A stretch of 64,000 nucleotides of DNA, taken from the NCBI RefSeq assembly GCF_014656075.1, contig NZ_BNBS01000003.1, positions 62,001 through 126,000 of the forward strand, read 5' to 3'. Below are positions 24,624 through 34,809 of this stretch, in pieces (position 1 is the first letter of the stretch; every line of letters starts with the position of its first letter). Source of the stretch: Streptomyces hydrogenans (lineage in GTDB: Bacteria > Actinomycetota > Actinomycetes > Streptomycetales > Streptomycetaceae). The notes under the pieces are model-generated. The model made no database searches. It saw only the letters and a list, made by a program, of their open reading frames with translations, and was not told the DNA's origin. The position numbers and the translations under genes are program-made.

Positions 24624-25471
24624 GAGGCCGGGGCGAGCGAGAGGAAGTGGCGCAGGTAGCGCGGGTTGGTCCGGCGGAGCGAGAGCAGCACGTAGAGGTC
24701 GGCGACGCCGAAGTCGGGGTCGTGGGCGGGGGCGCCGCAGACCCAGGCGCCGAGCCGGACGTAGCCGCGCAGCAGCGGGGGCAGTTCGGTGCGGCCCTCG
24801 GGGCGGCGGACGCCGTCGGAGTTCCACAGCTTGTGCGGGGTGACCCAGTACTCCTCCGGGGCGAGATGCTTGGCCTTGACGGTGTCCCAGGTGGCGGCGG
24901 CGAGGGAGCCTCCGTCGGCGAGCGGGAGGGAGCAGCAGCCGGCCAGCCACTCGTGGCCGGTGCGGGTCATGTAGCGGGCGAGGCCGGCCCAGATGAGGGC
25001 GATGACGGCGCCGTTGCGGTGGGCGGGGTGGACGCAGGAGCGGCCGACCTCGACCAGGTCGTGGCGGAGGGGGGCGAGCCGGGTGAGGTCGAACTCGGTC
25101 TCGGAGTAGAGGCGGCCGGCGACGGCGGCCCGCTCGGGCGGCAGGATCCGGTAGGTGCCGACGACCTCGCCGGTGGTCTCCTCGCGGACCAGCAGGTGGT
25201 CGCAGTAGGCGTCGAAGGCGTCGGTGTCGAGGCCGGGCTCGGGGCCGTCGAGGCGGGCGCCCATCTCGCCGGCGAAGACCTGGTGGCGCAGCCGCTGGGC
25301 GGCGCGGACGTCGTCCTGGTCGCGGGCGAGTCCCACGAGGTAGCGGGGCTCGGGCCGCGGTGCCGCGGCCGGTCCGGTCTGCGCGGGGAGCGCCACGGCG
25401 GGCTGGATGCCGGCCGGCACGGGGACGGCGGGGGCGATGGAGTCGGCGAGCGCGTGCGAGAGGGCGGGCAT
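24620..25471 (-). CDS. olsB: OlsB-like ornithine-acyl-ACP N-acyltransferase
   Basis: 283 residues of the GNAT-like OlsB/autoinducer-synthase fold: RLRHQVFAGEMGARL, DHLLVREETTGEVVGTYRIL, EVGRSCVHPAHRNGAVIALIW and GCCSLPLADG are family stretches. OlsB transfers a 3-hydroxy fatty acid to ornithine, giving lyso-ornithine lipid; the coupled downstream acyltransferase completes the lipid. The start ATG 25471 has GGAGGAG eight bases upstream. The first 40 residues are a Pro/Ala-rich extension. Gene pair order olsB-olsA supports the assignment. Confidence 0.83.
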   Translation of the reverse strand: MPALSHALADSIAPAVPVPAGIQPAVALPAQTGPAAAPRPEPRYLVGLARDQDDVRAAQRLRHQVFAGEMGARLDGPEPGLDTDAFDAYCDHLLVREETTGEVVGTYRILPPERAAVAGRLYSETEFDLTRLAPLRHDLVEVGRSCVHPAHRNGAVIALIWAGLARYMTRTGHEWLAGCCSLPLADGGSLAAATWDTVKAKHLAPEEYWVTPHKLWNSDGVRRPEGRTELPPLLRGYVRLGAWVCGAPAHDPDFGVADLYVLLSLRRTNPRYLRHFLSLAPAS

Positions 25472-25654
25472 GACGGTCTCCTCCGGCGTACGGAAGGTGA
25501 AGGGTCGACGCCGGTCCGCGAGCGGTGCGGCCCGGCCCCTCGTTTCTTCCGCCGCCGACTGGATTCGACATGACCGGCCGGGGGATCGCGGGTGTGGGAA
25601 GGCTGAATGCTGCGCGGCGCCCCCTCGGAGCTCGGCCGGGGGCGCCGCGACGGG

Positions 25655-26905
25655 TCATTCGGCCAGGGTGTCGGTGATGGCCTCGGAGGCGGTGCGGGCC
25701 GCCTTCTTGGCGTCCTCGCCCTCCAGGACGGCGGTCATGAAGGGCTTGATGGGGTTGTCGCCCTCGACGCTGGCCCACTGCGGGGAGTTGGGGGTGGCGC
25801 GGCCGTTGGCGGCGCCGGCGGCCATGGCGGCGGTGGCCTCCTGGCCGGAGACGACGGAGGCGAGGCCCTTCTTGTTGGGCACGTAGCCCATGGCCCGGGC
25901 CAGTTCCGTCTGCCACTTCTCGCCCGCGAGCGCCTTGACGACCTCGAGGGCGGCGGCGCGGTCGGGGGCGTTCTCCGGGATGATCAGGTCGGAGCCGCCG
26001 GTGAAGACCGCGCAGGGGGTGCCGGCCTTCTTGCCGGGGATCGGGAAGTAGCCGAGCTTGTCCTTGAGGCCGGGGTTGGCCTTGAGGACGGCGGCGACGG
26101 CGCTGGGGGTGGCGACGATCTGGGCGACGTCGCCGCGGGCGAAGACCTCGGCCTGCGGCGGGTTCTGCTCGTCGGCGTTCTTCGGGCCGGAGCCGAGGGA
26201 CTGGAGGTCCTTGTAGAAGTCCATGCCTCGCAGGGCGGCGGGGCTGTCGAGGGCGCCGGTCCACTCGCCGCCCTTGTCGACGGCGAGCTCGCCGCCCTCG
26301 TCCCAGATGAACCCGGCGAGGGTGTACCAGTCCTGGCCGGCCAGGTAGATGCCCTGGGATCCCTGCCGGTTCAGCTTCTCGGTGGCGCTCAGCCACTCCG
26401 CGCGGGTGGCGGGCGTCGCGTCGACGCCCGCCTGGGCGAAGAGGTCCTTGTTGTAGATGACGATGCGGTTGGCGGCGTACCAGGGGATGCCGTACTGGGA
26501 GCCGCCGATGCTGCCGGGCTCGGCGAGACCGGGCAGCCAGTCCTCGCTGCCGAGGTCGCGGACGGACTCCAGGGTGAGGTCGAAGAGGCGGTCGGTGTCG
26601 GCGTACTGGGCGACCTGGGTGTTGCCGACCTCGATGACGTCCGGTCCGCCGCCGCCCGTGATGGCCTCGGTGACCTTCTTGCCGATGCCGGTCCACTCCT
26701 GGATGGTGACGTTGAGCTCGACGTCGTCGTGCTCGTCCTCGTACGCCTCGGTGAAGCGCTTCAGGAAGTCCTCGCTGACGCTGTCCCGCATGAGCCATAT
26801 GTCGACCGTTCGGGTCTCGCCCCCGGCGCCCGGCAACAGCCCGCAGCCCGCGAGGGCGAGTGCGGTGGCGGCAGCCAGCGGGCATGCGAGAAAGCGGTTC
26901 TTCAC
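25655..26905 (-). CDS. ABC sugar-binding lipoprotein (family 1 SBP)
   Basis: 416 residues. The signal ends in LALAGCG, a lipobox, so the mature protein is tethered outside. The body is a type-I sugar SBP: DIWLMRDSVSEDFLKRF, GGPDVIEVGNTQVAQY, GIPWYAANRIVIYNKDLF, FTGGSDLIIPENA. There are no permease or ATPase genes beside it, so it must share a transporter encoded elsewhere. Start GTG 26905 with AAGGTG six bases upstream. Upstream are two TGGTC-type palindromes close to the DasR operator consensus, suggesting control by N-acetylglucosamine status and a chitin-sugar ligand, by inference. Confidence 0.88.
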   Translation of the reverse strand: MKNRFLACPLAAATALALAGCGLLPGAGGETRTVDIWLMRDSVSEDFLKRFTEAYEDEHDDVELNVTIQEWTGIGKKVTEAITGGGGPDVIEVGNTQVAQYADTDRLFDLTLESVRDLGSEDWLPGLAEPGSIGGSQYGIPWYAANRIVIYNKDLFAQAGVDATPATRAEWLSATEKLNRQGSQGIYLAGQDWYTLAGFIWDEGGELAVDKGGEWTGALDSPAALRGMDFYKDLQSLGSGPKNADEQNPPQAEVFARGDVAQIVATPSAVAAVLKANPGLKDKLGYFPIPGKKAGTPCAVFTGGSDLIIPENAPDRAAALEVVKALAGEKWQTELARAMGYVPNKKGLASVVSGQEATAAMAAGAANGRATPNSPQWASVEGDNPIKPFMTAVLEGEDAKKAARTASEAITDTLAE

Positions 26906-27006
26906 GGAGGTCACCTTCGGTTCAGCACACGGCGGTGCGACATGGGGGGCTGACCCGACGTGGGGGGACCGAACGGGTTGTTCGCGCGGGTATGTGGCCT
27001 GGATTC

Positions 27007-27042
27007 TGGTCTGGACCAACGAAGTGGTCAAGTCCTTGACCA
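27007..27042. promoter_or_regulatory. DasR-like (dre) operator pair
   Basis: TCTGGTCTGGACCAAC (27005-27020) matches most of the known dre consensus ACTGGTCTAGACCACT; its palindromic core is TGGTCTGGACCA at 27007-27018. A second palindrome, TGGTCAAGTCCTTGACCA, lies at 27025-27042 and its left part also reads as a dre variant. They lie about 100-137 bases upstream of the SBP start. Confidence 0.6.
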
Positions 27043-27202
27043 TCTCGTTCCCGGATCGGGCGGGGCAATCGGAACGGTTACCCACGGGTACGGGCGAAGG
27101 GGGCGGCACCGGCCCGCGCCGTCCCGCCGTGTCGCGCGCCGCCCGGCGCTGGGGCACGGTGGAGTGAGCCCCGCCGAGGGCACCGAGAGGAGTCCGGCCC
27201 CC

Positions 27203-27421
27203 ATGTCGAACCACACCTACCGCGTCACCGAGATCGTCGGCACGTCCACCGACGGCGTCGACCAGGCCATCCGCAACGGCATCGAACGCGCCTCGCAGAC
27301 GCTCCGCGGCCTCGACTGGTTCGAGGTCACCCAGGTGCGCGGGCACCTGGTGGACGGACGGATCGAGCACTACCAGGTCGGCCTGAAGGTCGGCTTCCGG
27401 CTGGAGGACGAGGTGGCCTGA
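27203..27421 (+). CDS. Dodecin
   Basis: 72 residues, full dodecin length. The fold signature is HTYRVTEIVGTSTDGVDQAI, then the helix RNGIERASQTLRGLDWFEV with the flavin-stacking Trp, and VDGRIEHYQVGLKVGFRLED. Dodecins form hollow 12-mers that store or buffer flavin (and CoA) in the cytoplasm. The start MSNHTYRV has a GAGAGGAG upstream. Confidence 0.93.
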   Translation: MSNHTYRVTEIVGTSTDGVDQAIRNGIERASQTLRGLDWFEVTQVRGHLVDGRIEHYQVGLKVGFRLEDEVA

Positions 27422-27553
27422 CCGGCCCTACGCCCCGGGGCGGGCGGTCGGGCACGGTGAGGCGCACGCCGGACCCGGCCGCCCGCCTCCGCGCACGGGG
27501 TCCCGGCCGGCCGCCGCGGGATCGCCGGTCCCGCCCGGCAGGCTCCCGCCCCC

Positions 27554-27571
27554 CTGCGCCCCCGGGCGCAG
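27554..27571. terminator. Hairpin between dodecin and HAD genes
   Basis: Perfect 8-base arms (27554-27561, 27564-27571) around CC, in the gap of convergent genes, just before the HAD stop codon. Confidence 0.6.
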
Positions 27572-27579
27572 GCCGCGGA

Positions 27580-28068
27580 TCAGGTCCGCCCCTCCCGCTC
27601 CTGGGCCTCCCTCAGCGCCTCGGAGGGGGTCGCCCAGCGGGCGCGGACGACCGGGAAGCCCGCCTCCTCGGCGGCGTCGCAGACCAGCGCGTCGTCGTCG
27701 ACCAGCATGCGGACGGCGCGCTCGGCGCCGAGCCGCCGCAGGATCTCCACCTTGGTCACCCGCGCGGGCCGGAAGTCGCGGTGCCGCCGCATGTGCAGCG
27801 GCCCCTCGGGCAGCCCCTGCGCGGCCAGCCAGGCCAGCGTGTCCCGCCGGCAGCGCTCCGGACGGCCGGTCAGATAGACCACCTCGCACTCCTCGGCGGC
27901 CGACCGGCACAGGGCCACGCCCTCGATCAGCGGTGGATCGTCGGGGGCCGCCCCGAAGAAGCCGTCCCAGTCCCGGGGCCTGCGCTCCAGGTGGTGCTGA
28001 CGGTGGGCGGTGTCGGCGAGCGTGCCGTCGAGGTCGAAGACGGCCAGCGGCCGGGTGTCTCCTGTCAC
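27580..28068 (-). CDS. HAD-superfamily phosphatase
   Basis: 162 residues. AVFDLDGTLADT carries the nucleophile Asp and the acid Asp two further on; YLTGRPE gives the motif II Thr; Lys in VTKVEIL and the acidic MLVDDDALVCDAAEEAG complete the active site. Close to the polynucleotide-kinase 3'-phosphatase / small HAD group (RDWDGFFGAAPDDPP), so a nucleic-acid or nucleotide phosphate is possible. Start is GTG 28068; it is divergent from the UvrA-like gene with only 69 bp between. Confidence 0.85.
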   Translation of the reverse strand: MTGDTRPLAVFDLDGTLADTAHRQHHLERRPRDWDGFFGAAPDDPPLIEGVALCRSAAEECEVVYLTGRPERCRRDTLAWLAAQGLPEGPLHMRRHRDFRPARVTKVEILRRLGAERAVRMLVDDDALVCDAAEEAGFPVVRARWATPSEALREAQEREGRT

Positions 28069-28125
28069 ACGGCCAGCCTAGGAGCCGCCACCGACACCCG
28101 CCGGGGCGGGGAGACCGACATTGGA

Positions 28126-28131
28126 TAAAAT
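28126..28131 (+). promoter_or_regulatory. -10 box TAAAAT, leaderless UvrA-like transcript
   Basis: Near-ideal -10 hexamer, 6 bases before ATG 28138; no ribosome-binding site. This is the most AT-rich spot for several kb. Confidence 0.6.
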
Positions 28132-28137
28132 CTCCCG

Positions 28138-30510
28138 ATGCAGGAACACGTCTCCGCTCATGACCCCTTCGTCCGTGTCCGCGACGCCCGCGAGCACAAC
28201 CTCAGGGGCGTGGACGTCGACATCCCCCGCGACACCCTCACCGTCTTCACCGGGGTCTCCGGCTCGGGGAAGTCCTCCCTCGCCTTCGGGACCGTGTACG
28301 CCGAGGCCCAGCGGCGCTACTTCGAGTCGGTCGCGCCGTACGCCCGCCGCCTGATCCACCAGGTCGGGGCGCCGAAGGTCGGCGAGATCACCGGGCTCCC
28401 CCCGGCGGTCTCGCTCGAACAGCGCCGCGCCGCCCCGAGCGCGCGCTCCTCCGTCGGCACGGTCACCACCCTGTCGAACTCGCTGCGGATGCTCTACTCC
28501 CGCGCCGGCGACTACCCGCCCGGGGCGCCCCGCCTCGACTCCGACGCCTTCTCGCCCAACACGGCGGCCGGCGCCTGCCCGTCCTGCCACGGCCTCGGCC
28601 GGATCCACGAGACCAGCGAGGAGCTGCTCGTCCCCGACCCGGACCTGTCCATCCGGGAGGGCGCCGTCGCGTCCTGGCCGGGCGCCTGGCAGGGCAAGAA
28701 CCTCCGGGACGTGCTCGACGCCCTCGGCCACGACGTCGACCGGCCCTGGCGCGAGCTGGACCCGAAGGACAGGGAGTGGATCCTCTTCACCGAGGAGCAG
28801 CCGGTCGTCACCGTGCACCCGGTCCGCGAGGCCGGCCGGATCCAGCGGCCGTACCAGGGCACGTACACCGGCGCCCGGCGGCTCGTCCTGCGCACCTACG
28901 CCGACTCCAAGAGCCCCGCGCTGCGGGCCAGGGCGGAACGCTTCCTCACCAGCGCCCCCTGTCCGGTGTGCGGCGGCGGCCGGCTGCGCGCCGAGGCGCT
29001 GGCCGTCACCTTCGCCGGACGGACCATCGCCGAGCTGGCCGCGCTGCCGCTGACGGCCCTGGCGGAGGTGCTGGCCCCGGCCGCCGCGCCCGGCGGCCCG
29101 GAGACGGCGCGGGTGCTCGCCGAGGACCTGCTCGCCCGGATCGCCACCGTCACCGAACTCGGCCTCGGCTACCTGGGCCTGGACCGCGCCACCCCCACCC
29201 TGTCCAGCGGGGAGCTCCAGCGGCTGCGGCTCGCCACCCAGCTCCGCTCCGGACTCTTCGGCGTCGTGTACGTGCTCGACGAGCCGTCCGCCGGTCTGCA
29301 CCCCGCCGACACCGAGGCCCTGCTGGTCGTCCTCGACCGGCTGAAGGCGTCCGGCAACACGGTCTTCGTCGTCGAGCACCACCTCGACGTGGTCCGGCAC
29401 GCCGACTGGCTCGTGGACGTCGGTCCGCGGGCCGGGGAGCACGGCGGCCGCGTGCTGCACAGCGGCCCGCCCGAACTCCTCGCGCACGTCGAGGAGTCGG
29501 CCACCCGCCGCTTCCTCTTCGACCGCTCCCCCATGCCCGAACGGCCCGCGCTCGCCCCGGAGGAGTGGCTGCGCACCGGCCCCGTCACCCGGCACAACCT
29601 GCGCGGGGTGGACGCCGCCTTCCCCCGGGGCGCCCTCACCGCGGTCACCGGCGTGTCCGGCTCCGGCAAGTCCACCCTGGTCGGCGCGCTGACCGGTGAA
29701 GGGGGCGACGCGGGACGGATTGTGACGGTGGACCAGAAGCCGATCGGCCGCACCCCGCGCTCCAACCTGGCCACGTACACAGGCCTCTTCGACGTGGTGC
29801 GCAAGCTCTTCGCGGAAACGGAGGAGGCGCGGAGCCGGGGCTACAAGGTCGGACGCTTCTCCTTCAACGTGCCCGGGGGCCGCTGCGAGACCTGCCAGGG
29901 CGAGGGCTTCGTCTCGGTGGAGCTGCTGTTCCTGCCGAGCACGTACGCGCCCTGCCCGGACTGCCGCGGCGCCCGCTACAACCCGGAGACGCTCCAGGTG
30001 CGGCTGCGCGGCCTGACGATCTCCGAAGTCCTCGACCTGACCGTCGAGTCGACGGCGGAGTTCTTCGCGGACGACACGCAGGCGGCCCGCGCCCTGACCG
30101 CCCTGCTCGACGTCGGCCTCGGCTACCTGCGGCTCGGCCAGCCGGCCACCGAGCTGTCCGGCGGCGAGGCCCAGCGCATCAAGCTCGCCACCGAGCTCCA
30201 GCGCCCGCGCCGCGCCCACACGCTGTACGTCCTCGACGAGCCGACGACCGGTCTGCACCCGGCCGATGTCGAGGTGCTGGTCCGGCAGTTGCGCGGGCTG
30301 GTGGACGGCGGCCACACGGTGGTCGTCGTCGAGCACGACATGGACGTGGCGGCCGGCGCCGACTGGGTGGTCGACCTCGGCCCGGGGGGCGGCGCGGACG
30401 GCGGCCGGATCGTCGCCGAGGGTCCCCCGGCCCGGGTGGCGCGGTCGGCCGGCAGCCGCACCGCGCCCTATCTGGCCCGGGCCCTGGGGATCGCCGGAGT
30501 CGCCGACTAG
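28138..30510 (+). CDS. UvrA-like ABC ATPase (UvrA2/DrrC type)
   Basis: 790 residues against about 950 for UvrA. Two ABC modules, each with Walker A (GVSGSGKSSL near 39; GVSGSGKSTL near 518), signature (LSSGELQRLRLA; LSGGEAQRIKLA) and Walker B (YVLDEPSAGLHP; YVLDEPTTGLHP). Zinc modules CPSCHGLG, CPVCGGG and CETCQGEG...CPDCRGA are present. The region that binds UvrB in true UvrA is missing. Such UvrA2/DrrC paralogues are tied to resistance against DNA-binding drugs or to lesion tolerance. The stop codon shares CTAG with that of the converging DUF5701 gene. Confidence 0.92.
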   Translation: MQEHVSAHDPFVRVRDAREHNLRGVDVDIPRDTLTVFTGVSGSGKSSLAFGTVYAEAQRRYFESVAPYARRLIHQVGAPKVGEITGLPPAVSLEQRRAAPSARSSVGTVTTLSNSLRMLYSRAGDYPPGAPRLDSDAFSPNTAAGACPSCHGLGRIHETSEELLVPDPDLSIREGAVASWPGAWQGKNLRDVLDALGHDVDRPWRELDPKDREWILFTEEQPVVTVHPVREAGRIQRPYQGTYTGARRLVLRTYADSKSPALRARAERFLTSAPCPVCGGGRLRAEALAVTFAGRTIAELAALPLTALAEVLAPAAAPGGPETARVLAEDLLARIATVTELGLGYLGLDRATPTLSSGELQRLRLATQLRSGLFGVVYVLDEPSAGLHPADTEALLVVLDRLKASGNTVFVVEHHLDVVRHADWLVDVGPRAGEHGGRVLHSGPPELLAHVEESATRRFLFDRSPMPERPALAPEEWLRTGPVTRHNLRGVDAAFPRGALTAVTGVSGSGKSTLVGALTGEGGDAGRIVTVDQKPIGRTPRSNLATYTGLFDVVRKLFAETEEARSRGYKVGRFSFNVPGGRCETCQGEGFVSVELLFLPSTYAPCPDCRGARYNPETLQVRLRGLTISEVLDLTVESTAEFFADDTQAARALTALLDVGLGYLRLGQPATELSGGEAQRIKLATELQRPRRAHTLYVLDEPTTGLHPADVEVLVRQLRGLVDGGHTVVVVEHDMDVAAGADWVVDLGPGGGADGGRIVAEGPPARVARSAGSRTAPYLARALGIAGVAD

Positions 30511-31187
30511 CCGGCGCGGCCCGTGGTGGAGCCGAAGCCGAGCCAGGTGTGACGGTTGTTCCACCAGCACCAGCCGACCTTGGGCGCGCCCTTGCGCTCC
30601 TTGCCGTCCCGGCCGGTGCCGTTGCTGATCCAGACGGCCGGGGTCCGGGCGTCGAAGGAGCCGTTGGCCTTGCGGAGGCGCGAACCGATGGTCATGAAGC
30701 ACTTGTTGCGCTCCAGGACCTCGGGCCGCTGGAGCAGCCAGTGGATGCCCTCGGTGAGGACGAGCGGGGTCCGGCCCGCGGCGGTGAGGGCCGGCAGGGC
30801 CTCCTCGGGGCTCCAGTTGCCCAGGTGGTCGCCCCGGTCGAGGCCGTGGACCAGGTAGAAGGGCCCGTCGGGGAGCTCCACCCCCTGGGGGGTGAAGGCG
30901 TCCACGTCCTCCATGTCGACCACGAGGAAGCCGGGCCTGTCCGCGAGGCGGAGCAGCGGCGTGAGGGCCGAGGCGGGCGCGGCGGCCGGGTGGACGGCGA
31001 GGAGGGAGCCCTCCGGGGCGTCGACGGCGGCCTTCTCCGCGTAGGCCCGCAGCGCGTCGGCGTCGACGCCGGTGAGGGCGGGCACCCCGAGCCCGATCAG
31101 CCGCTCGGCCTGGTCGGCGAGCGGGGGCAGCGGGAAGGCGCTGGTGAAGGCGGAGGCGGACGGGGTGGTGCGCGGGGCGTCGGGCAA
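30507..31187 (-). CDS. DUF5701 family protein
   Basis: 226 residues. LIGLGVPALTGVDADALRAY at the start, VVDMEDVDAFTPQGVELPDGPFYLVHGL in the middle and a C-terminal CWWNNRHTWLGFGS with Trp/Cys-rich end are what I recall for DUF5701. No signal peptide. Function unknown. No ATG is available; TTG 31187 with GAGGAG four bases upstream is the best start. Its TAG stop overlaps the converging UvrA-like stop. Confidence 0.75.
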   Translation of the reverse strand: MPDAPRTTPSASAFTSAFPLPPLADQAERLIGLGVPALTGVDADALRAYAEKAAVDAPEGSLLAVHPAAAPASALTPLLRLADRPGFLVVDMEDVDAFTPQGVELPDGPFYLVHGLDRGDHLGNWSPEEALPALTAAGRTPLVLTEGIHWLLQRPEVLERNKCFMTIGSRLRKANGSFDARTPAVWISNGTGRDGKERKGAPKVGWCWWNNRHTWLGFGSTTGRAG

Positions 31188-31212
31188 GGTTCTCCTCTGT
31201 CGGAACTGCGTC

Positions 31213-31236
31213 GGCCCGGGTGGAACGGCCCGGGCC
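31213..31236 (-). terminator. Terminator after sdhCAB
   Basis: Perfect GGCCCGGG/CCCGGGCC stem with an 8-base loop, 30 bases beyond the sdhB stop. Confidence 0.65.
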
Positions 31237-31267
31237 GGCGCAGGGTTCCCCGCCCGGGGGAAGTACG

Positions 31268-32007
<740 letters not shown>

Positions 32008-32011
<4 letters not shown>

Positions 32012-33948
32012 GCGTAGCTCCGCTGGGTGGGGTGGACGTACTCGAAGGTGAGCTCCTCCTTGTGGAGGACGGGGGCTTCCGGCGTGAACTCCCAGGCGGC
32101 GGCGTACGCGTACGCGTCGTCGCGGCGGGCGGCCTCGCCGTCGGGGGTCTGGGACTCCTCGCGGAAGTGGCCGCCGCAGGACTCGGCGCGGTTCAGGGCG
32201 TCGAGGCACATCAGTTCGGCGAGTTCGAGGTAGTCGACGATCCGGTTGGCCTTCTCCAGCGACTGGTTGAACTCCTCGCCGGTGCCGGGGACCTTGATGC
32301 GGCGCCAGAACTCCTCGCGGATCTCGGGGATCCGGCGGAGCGCGGTGCGCAGTCCCTCCTCGGTGCGGGCCATGCCGCAGAACTCCCACATGACCTCGCC
32401 GAGTTCGCGGTGGAAGGAGTCGGGGGTGCGGTCGCCGTCGACGGACAGGAGGAGGTTGAGCCGGTCCTCGGTCTCGGCCAGCACCTCGCGGACGGCGGGG
32501 TGTTCGTCGGTGACGGGCTCGGCGGCGGGGTGGCGGGCGAGGTAGTCGTTGATGGTGGCGGGCAGGACGAAGTAGCCGTCGGCGAGGCCCTGCATGAGGG
32601 CGGAGGCGCCGAGCCGGTTGGCCCCGTGGTCGGAGAAGTTGGCCTCGCCGATGGCGAACAGGCCGGGGACGGTGGTCTGGAGGTCGTAGTCGACCCAGAG
32701 TCCGCCCATCGTGTAGTGCACGGCCGGATAGATCCGCATGGGGACCTCGTACGGGTTCTCCGCGGTGATCCGCTCGTACATGTCGAAGAGGTTGCCGTAC
32801 CTGGCCTCGACGGCGGCGCGGCCCATCCGGGCGATGGCGTCGGCGAAGTCCAGGTAGACGCCCTGGCCGCCGGGGCCCACTCCCCTGCCCTCGTCGCAGA
32901 CGTTCTTGGCGGCGCGGGAGGCGATGTCGCGGGGGACGAGGTTGCCGAAGGAGGGGTAGATCCGCTCCAGGTAGTAGTCGCGCTCGTCCTCGGGGATCTC
33001 GGCGGCGGGGCGGGTGTCGCCCTTGGCCTTGGGGACCCAGATGCGGCCGTCGTTGCGGAGCGACTCGCTCATCAGGGTGAGTTTGGACTGGTGGTCGCCG
33101 GTGCGCGGGATGCAGGTGGGGTGGATCTGGGTGAAGCAGGGGTTGGCGAAGTACGCGCCGCGCCGGTGGGCCCGCCAGACGGCGGTGGCGTTGGAGTTCA
33201 TCGCGTTGGTGGAGAGGTAGAAGACGTTGCCGTAGCCGCCGCTGGCCAGGACGACGGCGTCGGCGTAGTGGGTGGTGATCTCGCCGGTGATCAGGTCGCG
33301 GGCGACGATGCCGCGGGCGCGGCCGTCTACGACGATCAGGTCGAGCATCTCGGTGCGGGCGTGCATCTCGACGTTCCCCGCGGCGATCTGCCGGGACAGC
33401 GCCTGGTAGGCGCCGAGGAGGAGCTGCTGTCCGGTCTGGCCGCGGGCGTAGAAGGTGCGGGAGACCTGGACGCCGCCGAAGGAGCGGGTGTCGAGGAGTC
33501 CGCCGTACTCGCGGGCGAAGGGGACGCCCTGGGCGACGCACTGGTCGATGATCTCGACGGAGATCTGGGCGAGCCGGTGGACGTTGGACTCCCGGGCGCG
33601 GAAGTCGCCGCCCTTGACGGTGTCGTAGAAGAGGCGGTGGATCGAGTCGCCGTCGTTGCGGTAGTTCTTGGCGGCGTTGATGCCGCCCTGGGCGGCGATC
33701 GAGTGGGCGCGGCGCGGGGAGTCCTGGAAGCAGAACTGGACGACGTGGTAGCCCTGTTCGGCGAGGGTGGCGCCGGCGGAGCCGCCGGCGAGGCCGGTGC
33801 CGACGACGATGATCCGGTGCTTGCGCCGGTTGGCGGGGTTGACCAGCTTCGCCTCGAAGCGGCGGGTGTCCCACCGTTCGGCGATGGGGCCGGCCGGTGC
33901 CTTGGCGTCGGCGATCGGTTCGCCGGTGCGGAAGTCGAGGTAGCTCAT
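32008..33948 (-). CDS. sdhA: Succinate dehydrogenase/fumarate reductase flavoprotein
   Basis: 646 residues. The FAD is bound by [19 protein letters not shown] and linked covalently to the His in [26 protein letters not shown], the capping-domain segment [10 protein letters not shown] and [19 protein letters not shown] are conserved active-site stretches. Oxidises succinate (or reduces fumarate) on the cytoplasmic face. Start [11 protein letters not shown], 2 bases after the sdhC stop; 4-base overlap with sdhB. Confidence 0.95.
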
Positions 33949-33950
33949 GG

Positions 33951-34712
33951 TCAGTTCACCACTCCGGTCATGACGCCGACGGGGACGGCGATGAAGCCAG
34001 CGGTCAGGGCGAGCGCGAGGACGTCCGCCGTGCGGCGCAGGAGGCGTTCGCGCCGGGCGTTGCCGACGCCGAGGGTCTGGGCGGCGCTCCAGAAGCCGTG
34101 CCGGACGTGGAGTCCGACGGCCAGCATGGCGACGATGTAGATCGTGTTGCCGTACCAGGTGGAGAAGGTGTCGATGACGTTCTGGTAGGGCCTGCCCTCC
34201 TCGAAACCGCCGGGGTGCACGGTGCCGGTGGTGAGGTCGAGGACGTGCCAGACGATGAAGAGGGCGAGGATGATCCCGCCCCAGCGCATGGTGCGGGTGG
34301 CGTAGGAGGAGCCCTTGCGCCGGTGCGCGTAGCGGGTGGGGCGGGCCTTGAGGTCGCGCCGGCTGAGCTGGTACGCGGAGACGGCGTGCGCGCCGACGGC
34401 CGCGAGGAGCACGATCCGGGCGAGCCACAGCCCCCACTCGTGGTGCAGGATCGGGGCGCCCATCACGCGCAGCCAGTGCGCGTAGCCGTTGAACTCCTCC
34501 GGGCCGAAGAAGACCTTGAGGTTGCCGGCCACGTGCGCGACCAGGTAGGCGAGCATGATCAGGCCGCTCGCGGCCATCACGGTCTTCTTGCCGATGGTCG
34601 ACGACCAGAAGCCGCGGGTGGGGGTGCGGGACGGCGGCCGGGCGGGGGCCGTGTCCCGGGCGGACGCCGAGCCCTTCGACGTCGCCGTGTCCTTGCTGGA
34701 TGCCAGAGCCAT
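33951..34712 (-). CDS. sdhC: Succinate dehydrogenase cytochrome b558-type subunit
   Basis: 253 residues with five hydrophobic segments, the first after a 40-residue Ser/Ala/Pro-rich cytoplasmic stretch. Histidines expected to hold two hemes lie in [29 protein letters not shown] and LHVRHGFW. It anchors SdhAB and binds menaquinone. First gene of sdhCAB; the divergent LysR gene starts 97 bases away. Confidence 0.92.
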   Translation of the reverse strand: MALASSKDTATSKGSASARDTAPARPPSRTPTRGFWSSTIGKKTVMAASGLIMLAYLVAHVAGNLKVFFGPEEFNGYAHWLRVMGAPILHHEWGLWLARIVLLAAVGAHAVSAYQLSRRDLKARPTRYAHRRKGSSYATRTMRWGGIILALFIVWHVLDLTTGTVHPGGFEEGRPYQNVIDTFSTWYGNTIYIVAMLAVGLHVRHGFWSAAQTLGVGNARRERLLRRTADVLALALTAGFIAVPVGVMTGVVN

Positions 34713-34770
34713 GCCCTCGACGCTAGGGCCGAAGGACCCGAGAGGTCCAAGACATGGTCCAGCTGATCTC

Positions 34771-34787
34771 CATAGGCTGAAGCTATG
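34771..34787. promoter_or_regulatory. LysR-type box between sdhC and lysR
   Basis: CATAGGCTGAAGCTATG: a CATAG-N7-CTATG palindrome with the T-N11-A core of LysR sites, placed between the divergent genes. Confidence 0.6.
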
Positions 34788-34796
34788 CGTGTGCCC

Positions 34797-34802
34797 TAGG
34801 CT
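34797..34802 (+). promoter_or_regulatory. -10 box TAGGCT, leaderless lysR transcript
   Basis: TANNNT hexamer with 7 bases to ATG 34810; overlaps the downstream flank of the LysR box, which would allow autorepression. Confidence 0.5.
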
Positions 34803-34809
34803 GGGATCC

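Noticed and set aside
27428..27910. Minus-strand frame beginning inside the HAD gene
   Set aside because: Gly/Ala/Arg shadow in another frame of the HAD gene, running into the non-coding gap.
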